64,000 nucleotides of DNA, from NCBI GenBank assembly GCA_002869385.1, contig PKTB01000007.1, positions 206,729 through 270,728 on the forward strand, written 5' to 3'. The translations under genes and the position numbers were made by a program. This DNA is from Marinilabiliales bacterium. Its GTDB lineage: Bacteria > Bacteroidota > Bacteroidia > Bacteroidales > ML635J-15. The notes beneath the pieces are model-generated. The model was not told the DNA's origin. It did no database searches and saw only the letters and a program-made list of their open reading frames with translations. Of this stretch, positions 1 to 9,013 are shown piece by piece; position 1 is the stretch's first letter; each line of letters opens with the position of its first letter.

Positions 1-1700
1 TGACTCGTTTCTTGTTTTAAGTTTACATCATTTCTATGTATGATTTGTCTTGAGCCTGAGGTCTCAATATGGAGATCTTCATCAAAGACCTGTGGAGCAC
101 GAAAGCCTTGTGAGTAACTTGCTCTTAATTGCAAATACTGAGTTAAATCAAAAAGCATGTTTACTCTTGGGCTAAAAACATTACCTGATTTTTTTTGATT
201 TGTATCTTCAAGATTATTTACTGAATAATTATCAAGTCGTGCTCCTAAACTTAATTTGAATCTGCTAAGTTTATATTCATATTGTGCATATAAGCCATTT
301 GTAATTAGTTGTTGATTTGCAATAGTAGTATTACTTGTAAAAGGAATCTCTTGAATTGTATTATCATCAATAACAGCATTCTCAATATCAGGATAAGAAA
401 GCTTAGTGTCATTTAGATTTGAACCTGTACTTTCTATACCTGCAACTAGATTTGATTTTTCCTCGCGCATTGTGTATTGTACTCCTGCTGAATAAGACAA
501 GTCTTTTTTTTTACCGTAATCTGCCAGTGAGTAATTTGCACCATAGTATGAATTCCGCAGAATATGTTGCGCAGAGGCGTAAATAGCAATTTGGTCCATT
601 TCTCTAACAAAGATATCCATATTAATTGCTGCGGTATTAATGTTATGTTCAACTGCTTCTGCAATTTCTGACATATGATAATGTACTTCAAAATCACTTC
701 CGCCACGCCTTTTTTCATTTATGCTAAAATAGTCAAAACTGATTTTTGTTTTTTGATTAAATCTATGAAAAATTCGGGTTCCAATTGTAGTGTTCTTAGC
801 TTCGGATAACTCGGAGAAACCATCATTATTAGCGTCAAAATGTTCTTTGTCTCTATGAAATCCATAAACTGACATGCCTGTTTTAGAATCCGATGAAACT
901 ATGGATGAGTTTAAGCTTAAATCAACTCCATAACTAGGCTTATTATTAGTAACACCATATATATTTGCTGTTGAACCAAATTCATAAGAGTTAGTAATAG
1001 GGTCTTTTAATATTAAATTAACAGTGCCTGCTATTGCATTACTACCGTATAATGCAGAGCCTCCACCACGAACAATCTCGACTCGTTCTATCATATTTGT
1101 AGGTATGAGTTCTAATCCGTAAACACCTGCTAATCCGCTAAAAATAGCTCTCGAATTGATAAGAATTTGAGAATATGGGCCTTCGAGACCGTTCATTCGT
1201 AATTGATTAAAACCACAATTTTGACAATTGTTTTCCATTCGTAAGCCTGAACAAAAATTTAAGCCATCAGAGATTGTTGCACTATTATTTGATTCAAGAG
1301 CTTTTGGAGTTAGTGTATTTACAACGACTGCAGATTCTTTTCTGTTTTTTTTGTTTCTATCTCCAGTAACAACAACTTCTTCCAAACCCAATGCATCAGC
1401 CTGTAGATCAAAATTTAGTTCAATTGTTTTACCTTCAGTGATAGTTATTGTTTTTTCAGACTGTTTGTATCCTAAAGATTGAGCGATAATTGTATATGTT
1501 CCTGATGGCATATTGATTAATTGGTAATGCCCTGTTTCATCAGTAGCACACCCAATAGTTGTGTTTTTGACCATTATGTTTGCAAAAGCAATATGTTCAT
1601 CACAACAAGTAACATGTCCAATAATATTTGCATCGGACTTGCTTTGTCCAAACATTTGTATTGATATTATCGCAAAAATTGCGACATAGAAATATTTCAT
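1..1700 (-). CDS. TonB-dependent outer-membrane receptor (5' part, cut by window edge)
   Basis: Outer-membrane active transporter powered by TonB/ExbB/ExbD. The ATG is at 1700 on the minus strand, and I followed the frame open through position 1, so about 566 N-terminal codons are present and the barrel end lies outside. A signal peptide (MKYFYVAIFAII...FGQ) is followed by a carboxypeptidase-like regulatory domain (about residues 25-105), then a plug domain with the usual ...LEEVVVTG start, the R-MNGLEGPYSQILI motif, VEIVRGGGSALYGSNAIAGTVN, and barrel strands including YSQGFRAPQVFDEDLH. Several Cys residues occur early in the mature protein (VTCCDEH) and in the plug (NNCQNCG), which might relate to a metal substrate, but the substrate cannot be read from sequence. 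It lies just downstream of a His-rich small membrane protein on the same strand. No internal stop was seen. Confidence 0.93.
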   Translation of the reverse strand, partial: MKYFYVAIFAIISIQMFGQSKSDANIIGHVTCCDEHIAFANIMVKNTTIGCATDETGHYQLINMPSGTYTIIAQSLGYKQSEKTITITEGKTIELNFDLQADALGLEEVVVTGDRNKKNRKESAVVVNTLTPKALESNNSATISDGLNFCSGLRMENNCQNCGFNQLRMNGLEGPYSQILINSRAIFSGLAGVYGLELIPTNMIERVEIVRGGGSALYGSNAIAGTVNLILKDPITNSYEFGSTANIYGVTNNKPSYGVDLSLNSSIVSSDSKTGMSVYGFHRDKEHFDANNDGFSELSEAKNTTIGTRIFHRFNQKTKISFDYFSINEKRRGGSDFEVHYHMSEIAEAVEHNINTAAINMDIFVREMDQIAIYASAQHILRNSYYGANYSLADYGKKKDLSYSAGVQYTMREEKSNLVAGIESTGSNLNDTKLSYPDIENAVIDDNTIQEIPFTSNTTIANQQLITNGLYAQYEYKLSRFKLSLGARLDNYSVNNLEDTNQKKSGNVFSPRVNMLFDLTQYLQLRASYSQGFRAPQVFDEDLHIETSGSRQIIHRNDVNLKQETS

Positions 1701-1756
1701 TGTTTTTTTGTTTTTCTACCTTACTAAAATTAACTGCACTTATAATAATTAAAAAT

Positions 1757-2122
1757 TTATACAGTAGGAGGTGGACGTACTTTTAAAGTCAGGTTATAAA
1801 ATGAAGAGTGAAAATAATTATAGTAATATCTTTTGATATTATTTTTTGATCTATAAATTTTTCCAATAATAATTAGGCTTAGGCCTAAAATAAGTACATT
1901 ATTTAATATATGATAGATATATAATTCTTGTTGAGAATGTTTGTGTTTGGCTGCACCATTAGGTGATTTTTCTGTCTTATTAAATGGGTGGGCATGAGAA
2001 ATAATCTTACCATTCTCTAGTTTATGAACATGTAAAAAAACAGAGTTATTTGTAATGATCAGACTTAAACCAATTATGGTAAGCCATACCATTACAGAAC
2101 GCAATGTAGTTTTACTTTTCAT
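1757..2122 (-). CDS. Small His-rich membrane protein upstream of TonB receptor
   Basis: A 121-residue protein with an N-terminal hydrophobic segment (about residues 12-30), a His-rich periplasmic stretch (HVHKLENGKIISHAHPF, then KHKHSQQ), a second hydrophobic segment (about residues 72-90) and a C-terminal RPPP motif. Small proteins of this form, with an HVH...HAHP motif and a Pro-rich tail, are often found beside TonB receptors in Bacteroidota; I know of no assigned function. The His-rich loop suggests metal binding or sensing, which is inference. The 56-base gap to the receptor start allows co-transcription. Confidence 0.75.
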   Translation of the reverse strand: MKSKTTLRSVMVWLTIIGLSLIITNNSVFLHVHKLENGKIISHAHPFNKTEKSPNGAAKHKHSQQELYIYHILNNVLILGLSLIIIGKIYRSKNNIKRYYYNYFHSSFYNLTLKVRPPPTV

Positions 2123-2234
2123 GCCTGCAAATGTAGTAAAAAGTATGTATAGTTTAATTGAGCTTTAACATTTTATTTAGAATTATACCAGACAAGAGTT
2201 TTGTCTGATATATCAAGAGATTTTGAGGATTGAT

Positions 2235-2789
2235 TTACTTTCCTTCAATCCAATTAATAATCTCTTCGTCATCAGGAGATGTCTTTGTTCCGATTACTTT
2301 AACAAGATATCCTTCTTCATTTATAAGATATTTTTGGAAGTTCCAGTTTACTTTAGAAGACTCGTAGCCATTAAGTTCTTTATCTGTAAGGTACTTATAT
2401 ATTTTAGCTTTTTTCTTACCTGTAACTTTAATTTTTGACATCATTGGAAACTCTACACCAAAATTGGTGGTGCAAAATTCAAGTATTTCTTCATTAGTCC
2501 CGGGATCTTGATTCATGAAATCATTTGAAGGGAAACCAATAATAATGAAATTTTGATCTTTATATTTGTCATATAGTTCCTGTAGTTCTTTAAATTGTGG
2601 AGTAAATCCGCATTTAGAGGCAGTATTGACAATCATTATTTTTTTGCCCTCTAACTCACTAAAATCAAACTTTTCACCATTGATATCATCAACTTCAAAT
2701 TGATATATCGGCTCTATATCTTCTTTACTTTGAGCATAAGAAGTGATTGCAAATATTACTGTGAAAAGACTAATAAATATTGTTTTAAT
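2235..2789 (-). CDS. Glutathione/thioredoxin peroxidase, start codon ATT in place of ATG
   Basis: Reduces hydroperoxides at a Cys. The first in-frame ATG (2636) lies inside the conserved fold at MIVNTASKCGFTPQ, so it cannot be the true start. Reading upstream gives LEGKKI, a DDINGEKFDF strand and a perfect signal peptide (KTIFISLFTVIFAITSYAQ) whose initiator position is ATT at 2789-2787; an in-frame TAA lies just before it. Family motifs: Cys in SKCGFTP, Gln in FMNQDPGTNEE, Trp in VNWNFQKYL. This is the Cys form, not selenocysteine. With the ATT start the protein is 184 residues, normal for exported homologues. ATT is a very rare start; a G-to-T change of ATG is the simplest explanation and fits the pattern in this window. 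Confidence 0.85.
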   Translation of the reverse strand: MKTIFISLFTVIFAITSYAQSKEDIEPIYQFEVDDINGEKFDFSELEGKKIMIVNTASKCGFTPQFKELQELYDKYKDQNFIIIGFPSNDFMNQDPGTNEEILEFCTTNFGVEFPMMSKIKVTGKKKAKIYKYLTDKELNGYESSKVNWNFQKYLINEEGYLVKVIGTKTSPDDEEIINWIEGK

Positions 2790-2838
2790 ATTAAGATTGT
2801 TTTAATTTTATAAACACCAAGGGAATGAAAATGTTTAA

Positions 2839-4143
2839 CTATAGTGGGAGACTAATCGTAAATGTTGTTCCTTTATTTGGCTCTTACTGAGCAATTAATG
2901 TTCCTTTTTGTATTTCAATAAATTCTTTGCAAACAATTAGCCCTAATCCCGAGCCTTTTTCATTTTCGGTTCCATAGCTTGAGTATATCTGATTGTCGTC
3001 AAAAATACTTTGTAGTTCATCTTTACTCATTCCAACTCCAAAATCTTGTACTTTGATTTGAATAAATTTATCAGATATTTCTTGATGAATTATAATTTCA
3101 CTATTCCTTTGAGAAAATTTAATTGCATTCATAATCAGATTTCTTAATGCAATCTGAGTCATTATATTATCAATATTTGCTTTAATTTCTTCCTTTGGGT
3201 TAAACACTAGCTTTATGTCTTTTGGAATAGCATTAATGTTAGAAAAGTCTATAATATTTTTTATTAAGCTTGTGACATTGATTTCTTCTTTTTTAGCCTC
3301 AAGTGTTTCTGCCTGTGTCATTGACCATTCTAGAAGAGATTCAGTTAGTTCATAAATCTTATTTGAAGAAGAATTGATAATATCTGCTGATAATGCAAGT
3401 TTTTCCATGTCTCCTGATTCAATAAATCGTTTTTGTAAGGCACTTGTCCCAAGCAAACTGCTAAAATGGTTTCTTAAGTCATGAGATATTATTCTAAACA
3501 GTTTAATTTTTGTTTCATTGGCCATGTTTAGTTTGTGATAGAAATTAATCATATCGGCTTTAAAATATGAGGCTATAACATATACTGTAAGAAACTAAAT
3601 CAGATAGATAATATGCAGCGATTTAAATTCGATCATACCAAGAGTTTGGTACATGACAGTAAATCGTATTGTGAAAAATGAAATCGGGAAAATCAAAAAG
3701 ATTAGATTTTTCTTCCAACCATCAAAAAGAAAGATAACCATAATAGAGATTGCTGGAAGTATATGTTCAGTTTGTCGGTTTACATCATATTTTAATATTG
3801 TAAGTAAGGTTGTATAAATTACAAAAGCACTTGTAATCATAAACAAGTTCAACTTGTACTTCTTTTTAAATTGGAGAATCCATGATGGAATACAAACAAA
3901 AATAAATAGGAGAATGTCCGAAATTGCCAAAAAATAGTTCTCTTGAATAATATTAATTGCTAGAAAAATAAGCAATATAATACTTATGGAAAATACGATT
4001 ACGTTAAGAAGTTTCGCTTTACGTAAATCCCAATAAGATAAGTTTTGATCTACACCAAAATTTATTAGTTTGTAGAAAAAACCTGGTATATTTAAATCAT
4101 TATTCACAATGGTATTGAATAATTTTACACAATCTAAAAGCAA
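2839..4143 (-). CDS. Membrane sensor histidine kinase with two in-frame stops
   Basis: A 434-codon frame holds TAG at 3597-3595 and TAA at 2886-2884, with homologous sequence continuing across both. The N-terminal half has about six membrane segments. The C-terminal half is a HisKA/HATPase kinase: H-box FRIISHDLRN, N-box LRNLIMNAIKFS, G1 DFGVGM, G2 GSGLGLIVCKEF. The last stop falls inside the final strand motif, IAQ-stop-EPNKGTTFTISLPL, where the family has Ser (S-E-P-x-K-G-T-T/S-F), so TAA replaces a Ser codon; TCA to TAA is one C-to-A step. The first stop is in a hydrophobic region and its residue cannot be inferred. The H-box reads RNHF where RNPF is usual (CCT to CAT, again C to A). No response regulator is adjacent; the ligand is unknown. 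The start may be somewhat downstream. Confidence 0.85.
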
Positions 4144-4229
4144 ATATAGAAATTATTTTTTTAAAAGTGAGATTTCGTAGAACTTTTTAAGCAGATTCTA
4201 TAAAATCGATTGGAGGTTTACAAATCGAA

Positions 4230-4643
4230 TTAAAATTCAATAATTCTATTACCGTTCTTATCAATTGAAATATAGACAGATAGAGATTGTTCTGGTATAA
4301 CTTCTTCTGATTTCTCCGGCCATTCAATAAATATGATACAATTTGAAAATATGTATTCTTCAAATCCTGTATCAAGAAGTTCTTGTGTGTCTTTTAATCT
4401 ATATAAATAAAAATGATAAATGAGCTTAGACTCTTTTGTAATATACTCATTAACGATTGAAAATGTTGGACTAGTAACATCAGATGTTACTCCTAATTCC
4501 TTACAAAGAGCTTTAATGAAGGTTGTCTTTCCAGATCCCATATTACCATAAAATAAATATATGCGGCTATTCTTTGTTAATTTCAGAAATTCTGAAGCGA
4601 TTTTATTTATTTCATTGATATTACTGACTTTCAAAGATTTCAT
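4230..4643 (-). CDS. tsaE: TsaE, tRNA N6-threonylcarbamoyladenosine synthesis ATPase
   Basis: P-loop ATPase that cycles the TsaB-TsaD complex making t6A37 in ANN-decoding tRNAs. At 137 residues it has the family length. Walker A GNMGSGKTTFIKAL is at about 33-46, then TSPTFSIVNEY (58-67) and IEWPEK. The strongly conserved HFDxYR motif reads HFYLYRL here: residue 79 is Tyr (codon at 4409-4407) where Asp is expected; GAT to TAT is one G-to-T change. That Asp contributes to the active site, so the encoded protein would probably be impaired. The gene starts two bases after the porX stop and is probably translated in the same operon. Confidence 0.92.
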   Translation of the reverse strand: MKSLKVSNINEINKIASEFLKLTKNSRIYLFYGNMGSGKTTFIKALCKELGVTSDVTSPTFSIVNEYITKESKLIYHFYLYRLKDTQELLDTGFEEYIFSNCIIFIEWPEKSEEVIPEQSLSVYISIDKNGNRIIEF

Positions 4644-4644
4644 T

Positions 4645-6198
4645 TTATCTTGATTTAATGCTTATTATTGGCAAAATCATTTCTTGAAGAGAAACACCTC
4701 CATGTTGGAAAGTATCTCTGTAGTATTTTACATAATGATTATAATTATTTGGGTAAGCAAAGAAGTCGTTTCCGTATGCAAAAACATAGGTTGAACTAAT
4801 ATTGGTTTTTGGTAAAAACGCATCGGTAGGATTTAATATTTCTATTACATCTTTTTTATTGTAATTAAGATTTCTTCCTTGCTTATACCTTAGATTTGTT
4901 GTCGTTGCTCTGTCTCCAATTATTTTTACAGGGTCGGAGACTTGAATGCTTCCATGGTCTGTACTAATAACAAGGTGAATATCTTTATCAGCAAAAGCTT
5001 TTAGCATTTCAAGAAGAGGAGAGTGTTCAAACCACGATTTTGTTATTGCTCTGTATGCTGTTGTTGAATTAGCAAGCTCTCGCATCATCTTCTGATCTGT
5101 TCTTGCATGTGATAAAGCATCTACAAAATTAACTACTATTGAAACAAATTGGTTATTGAGAATAGAGTTCATATTGTCGGCAATTCGCTTACAATATTTG
5201 ATGTCTGTTACTTTCTCAAAATACATTCCACCTGTAATATTATATCTGTTAAGTAATGTTTTTAACATTTCCTCTTCGTACAGATTCTTTCCACACTCTT
5301 CATCATCATTTTTCCATAGCTCAGGATATAGCTTATTGATTTCAGAAGGCATCAAACCTGAAAATATAGAGTTTCTCGAATATTGTGTTGCTGTTGGTAA
5401 TATTGAATAATATAGTTCTTCTGTCTCAAGTTTATAGTAATTTGATAATATAGGCTCAATGCTTTTCCAATGGTCAAACCTAAGGTTATCAATTAATAGG
5501 AATACAACTTGTTTTCCTTCTTTTAACAGAGGAAATACTTTTTCTTTCAGTAAATTTGGAGACAGTAGAGGTTTGTCAGTGTTTTTTGCATCAAACCAAT
5601 CTGTGTAATTTCTCTTAATGAATTTTGAGAAACTACTGTTAGCTTCATTTAATTGCATACGGAGAACTTCATCCATTGTGCTATCTGATGAGCCTGATAA
5701 TTCTAGTTCCCAATAAGTGAGTTTTTTGTAAATATCAATCCAATCTTCATGGCTTAGACTATCATTAATCTCCATTCCTAATTTTGAGAATGCTGATTGA
5801 TATGCCGAAGTTGTCTTTTGGGTTATTAATCTGTCTTTATCAATATTTTTCTTTATTGCCAATAATATTTGATTTGGATTTACCGGTTTAATGAGATAAT
5901 CATTGATTTTCGAACCGATAGCTTCATCCATTATATTTTCCTCTTCGCTTTTTGTTATCATAATAACCGGAACTAAAGGATTAATCTGCTTTATTTTATA
6001 AAGCGTTTCAAGACCACTTAATCCAGGCATGTTTTCATCAAGGAATATTATATCGTATGCATTGTTTTCGACTAAATCAATTGCATCACTACCATTTGTT
6101 GCAGTATCGATTTGGTAGCCTTTTTGTTCTAGAAAAATTATGTGTGGTTTTAATAAATCTATTTCATCATCTGTCCAAAGGATACTGATTTCTTTCAT
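4645..6198 (-). CDS. porX: PorX, T9SS response regulator with PglZ phosphodiesterase domain
   Basis: Regulator of type IX secretion. A receiver domain (residues 1-120; acidic pocket TDDE, phospho-acceptor Asp in IIFLDENMPG near residue 55, conserved KPVNPNQIL) is followed by a helical linker and a PglZ/alkaline-phosphatase-fold domain (about 210-517) with LIDNLRFDHW, LPTATQYSRNSIFSGLMPSEI and STDHGSI metal-binding motifs. The C-terminal DTFQHGGVSLQEMILPI is typical. Length (517) matches PorX. This long T9SS gene has no in-frame stop. One odd residue: EECGKN, where GGKN is usual (GGT to TGT). Upstream on the same strand and 26 bases away is porW, another T9SS component. The cognate kinase PorY is not recognised here. 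Confidence 0.96.
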   Translation of the reverse strand: MKEISILWTDDEIDLLKPHIIFLEQKGYQIDTATNGSDAIDLVENNAYDIIFLDENMPGLSGLETLYKIKQINPLVPVIMITKSEEENIMDEAIGSKINDYLIKPVNPNQILLAIKKNIDKDRLITQKTTSAYQSAFSKLGMEINDSLSHEDWIDIYKKLTYWELELSGSSDSTMDEVLRMQLNEANSSFSKFIKRNYTDWFDAKNTDKPLLSPNLLKEKVFPLLKEGKQVVFLLIDNLRFDHWKSIEPILSNYYKLETEELYYSILPTATQYSRNSIFSGLMPSEINKLYPELWKNDDEECGKNLYEEEMLKTLLNRYNITGGMYFEKVTDIKYCKRIADNMNSILNNQFVSIVVNFVDALSHARTDQKMMRELANSTTAYRAITKSWFEHSPLLEMLKAFADKDIHLVISTDHGSIQVSDPVKIIGDRATTTNLRYKQGRNLNYNKKDVIEILNPTDAFLPKTNISSTYVFAYGNDFFAYPNNYNHYVKYYRDTFQHGGVSLQEMILPIISIKSR

Positions 6199-6224
6199 AA
6201 TTTAATATTTGTTAAGTGATATAA

Positions 6225-8951
6225 CTATTGAGGATAATATTGTCTGTAGAATTTAAGGTATTCCTGAATGTCTTTATTCTTCCTTAATTTAGGTAGATTT
6301 GATTCAGATATTACAAAAATCTTATATTCTACATTTTGTAGTTTGTTGAAAACATCTTAACTGTTAGCAATGAGTTTTGAGTAGTTAACTGATTGGGTTT
6401 TGTTTTTAAACGGCTTAACTGTTATTATTTCGTATGTTCCATCAAAAGTTAGATTCGTTACGTTAAATGTTCTCATACTAAAGTTAAAGATATTGAAGTT
6501 CCTTATTTCAAAACTTAATCTTTTGATATCAACATCTTCAGACTTCACATAGACAACATAAAGATGCTCTTCGTTTTCATCAAATTCGTACAATTCTTTA
6601 ACTTCAGGTGTAATATTCGTAGCACTGTCACCTGGAATAACATCATTTGTGCCGTTGTTAATAGGATCCGGTCTTTGCTGTAAGTCAGCTATAAGAGCTT
6701 GCACATCTGTTGTTCCAAAATATGCGAGTATATTTTGTGCAGCCGTTGAAAGTTCATGTTCCGGATATGTTTTAATGTATTCAACAAGAGCTGTTTTAAA
6801 TACGATAGTATCAGCGCTTCTACCAACACAGAGTGTTTTGAAGAAATCGAAGTTTGCTCGTAACTCGCCGTTTGGATTTTCATCTAAATATGAATTACAG
6901 TTTGTATTTACAGTATTACAATCTGCCTTCATATAACTGTCATAGGTTTCGATATATAGTTGAATATCTTGTTGGCGTTTTAGCTCAAGTTCCTTAACAT
7001 AGTTAGGGTTTTGCAGAAGTTTAGCATAGTTTGTTTCAGGATACTTACTGATTACGAGCCTTTTGTATTTTTCCATTTCAGACTGATTGTTTGTCAGCTT
7101 GTTTAATAGATACAAATTGTAATACGACAGAAGAAGATATTCATTATCAGGGAATCTTTCATTAAGTTCTTCATAAGCGCTGATGGCTTTTTCGTAATCA
7201 CTGAATCTTTCTTTATAAATCCTTCCAATGTTAAATAATGAAGAAATTATTACTTCATTAGAAACATTCATTGCAGAGTCTGTTAATGTAATGTCTTGTA
7301 AATAATAAGCTCTGTCTTTTGGATTGTTGTTCCTGTTTTGTGGTGTGTTAGAAGCACTGTCTTGGTTTTCTGCTAGATTTTCATCAGAGAAATCAACAAC
7401 AGATTTGTTTTTTCTCCTCCAGTGGTCTTCGTTTTTTCTTTGACCCCATTTTTTATTAAACTCATTTTTACCAAAGCTTAATTGTGATGGGTTGTAGAAA
7501 TACCATTTTCCTCCTGAAGGCGCATTTACATTATTATTTTAGTTTCCTCGTTGCTGGTCAAATAACATGGAATTGATATTCGCTTGTTGTTCCATCTCAC
7601 GTTGAATGCGTTCTTGCTCAATAAGGTCAGCTATTATTTGATCTATAACCTTGTTCCTTTCTTTTTCTGACATTTGAGCTAAGTTTTGAACACTATCTTC
7701 AAATTCGACTGATGAAGTAAAACCAACTAGTTCATTAAGATTCTGAGAATTTGTTTTAATCTCTCTATAATTATCATGACTTGCCGGAAGAAATGCCATA
7801 CATGTGTCATAATATATTTGAGCATTATTATAATCCAATTTAGCAAAATATATTTCACCAAGTTTTAAGCATGATAGGGCTTTTTGGTAGTCATTTGAAA
7901 CACTATTATCAGAGGATAGTTTATAGTTTTGTATTGCATCATTTTTATTTCCTTCACGGAAATCAATTTCTGCTATAGCATAATATATTTGATCAAGATA
8001 TTCGATGTTTTTATCATCGCGTAACATTTTCTTAAGGGTTTTACGAATATCTTTGTTGCTTTTACCTTGTCCTACAAAGCATTTTGCCATATTAATTTTG
8101 GCATTAAATTCCATTTCGTACGAACTGTTCTTCTTTGCAACAACTTCGTATAGTTCAGATGCTTTTGATAGGTTATCTAGTTTCTCGTAAATTTGTGCAA
8201 GAATGTATGTATATCTTATTCTATCTTTTTTATTTTTCGTGTTTTTTGTCGCTCTTAATAATTTTGGTATTGCAGCTTCATATTCTTTTTGTTTAATATA
8301 ATAGTCTGCATAAATTGCTGCGAATAAACCATCATATTTTTTTGGTAATTCTTTTTCAGCCTCAATAAAATCAAGAGTTTCTTTAGCGGCTTTGAAATTT
8401 ACTTGTTCACAATAAGTTCGAACCAGATATAAGTTTGCCAGATGTTTTGTTTCTTCATCTGGGAATTGTCTTACGATATAATCAAAGTTTTGTCTAGCGT
8501 CAAGATATTCTCTCTTGATGAAATATGATTTGCCCATTAATATGTAGCAATCATCAATCCATTTATTAAATTCATTTTTATCGTAAAACTCTTTTTCTTT
8601 TTTGCTCATACTACCCGATTTTTTCACATCAGGTTTCTTAGTAATAGAATGTATTTTTATTCCTTTAGCAGATTTCTGAATCGCTTTATCCATGTCACCA
8701 CCAGCAGAACCTGCAAGGTCTTCCTTACTGTCAACAAATACATCAAGAATTTCATTATAGTTGTCAGTATTTTGAGAATTTATTCTAGCGATACCTCTTT
8801 TATAAGCTTCGTTACCATTAAAATAAATGTTGTACTTCAATGTTGTATTATGGTACATTCGGCTCATACTGGTATTTTTCTCAACTGAGCATGAGAAAAA
8901 CAATAAGACTAGCAGTAATAATGTTGTCGATATATAACCTCTTTTTTTCAA
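6225..8951 (-). CDS. porW: PorW/SprE, T9SS TPR lipoprotein, two in-frame TAA stops
   Basis: Outer-membrane-associated TPR lipoprotein needed for type IX secretion and gliding. The reconstructed frame is 908 codons, normal for PorW/SprE, but is cut by TAA at 7541-7539 and 6359-6357. The N-terminus has a lipobox (LFFSCSVEKNT); residues about 130-400 are TPR repeats with the Y-x-G-K/F-x-x-A pattern. The segment after the first stop (NAPSGGKWYFYNP...WGQRKNEDHWRR) is a hallmark of the family, so the frame clearly continues. The last 43 residues (KIFVISESNLPKL...EYLKFYRQYYPQ) after the second stop match the usual tail. The missing residues are not conserved enough to name; Ser or Glu would need one transversion. 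It sits directly upstream of porX in the same orientation. Confidence 0.9.
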
Positions 8952-9013
8952 AATCTTCAGCTTATAAAATTGATAACTAAAAATTATTTAAATTATTATT
9001 CAAAAACCCTTTT

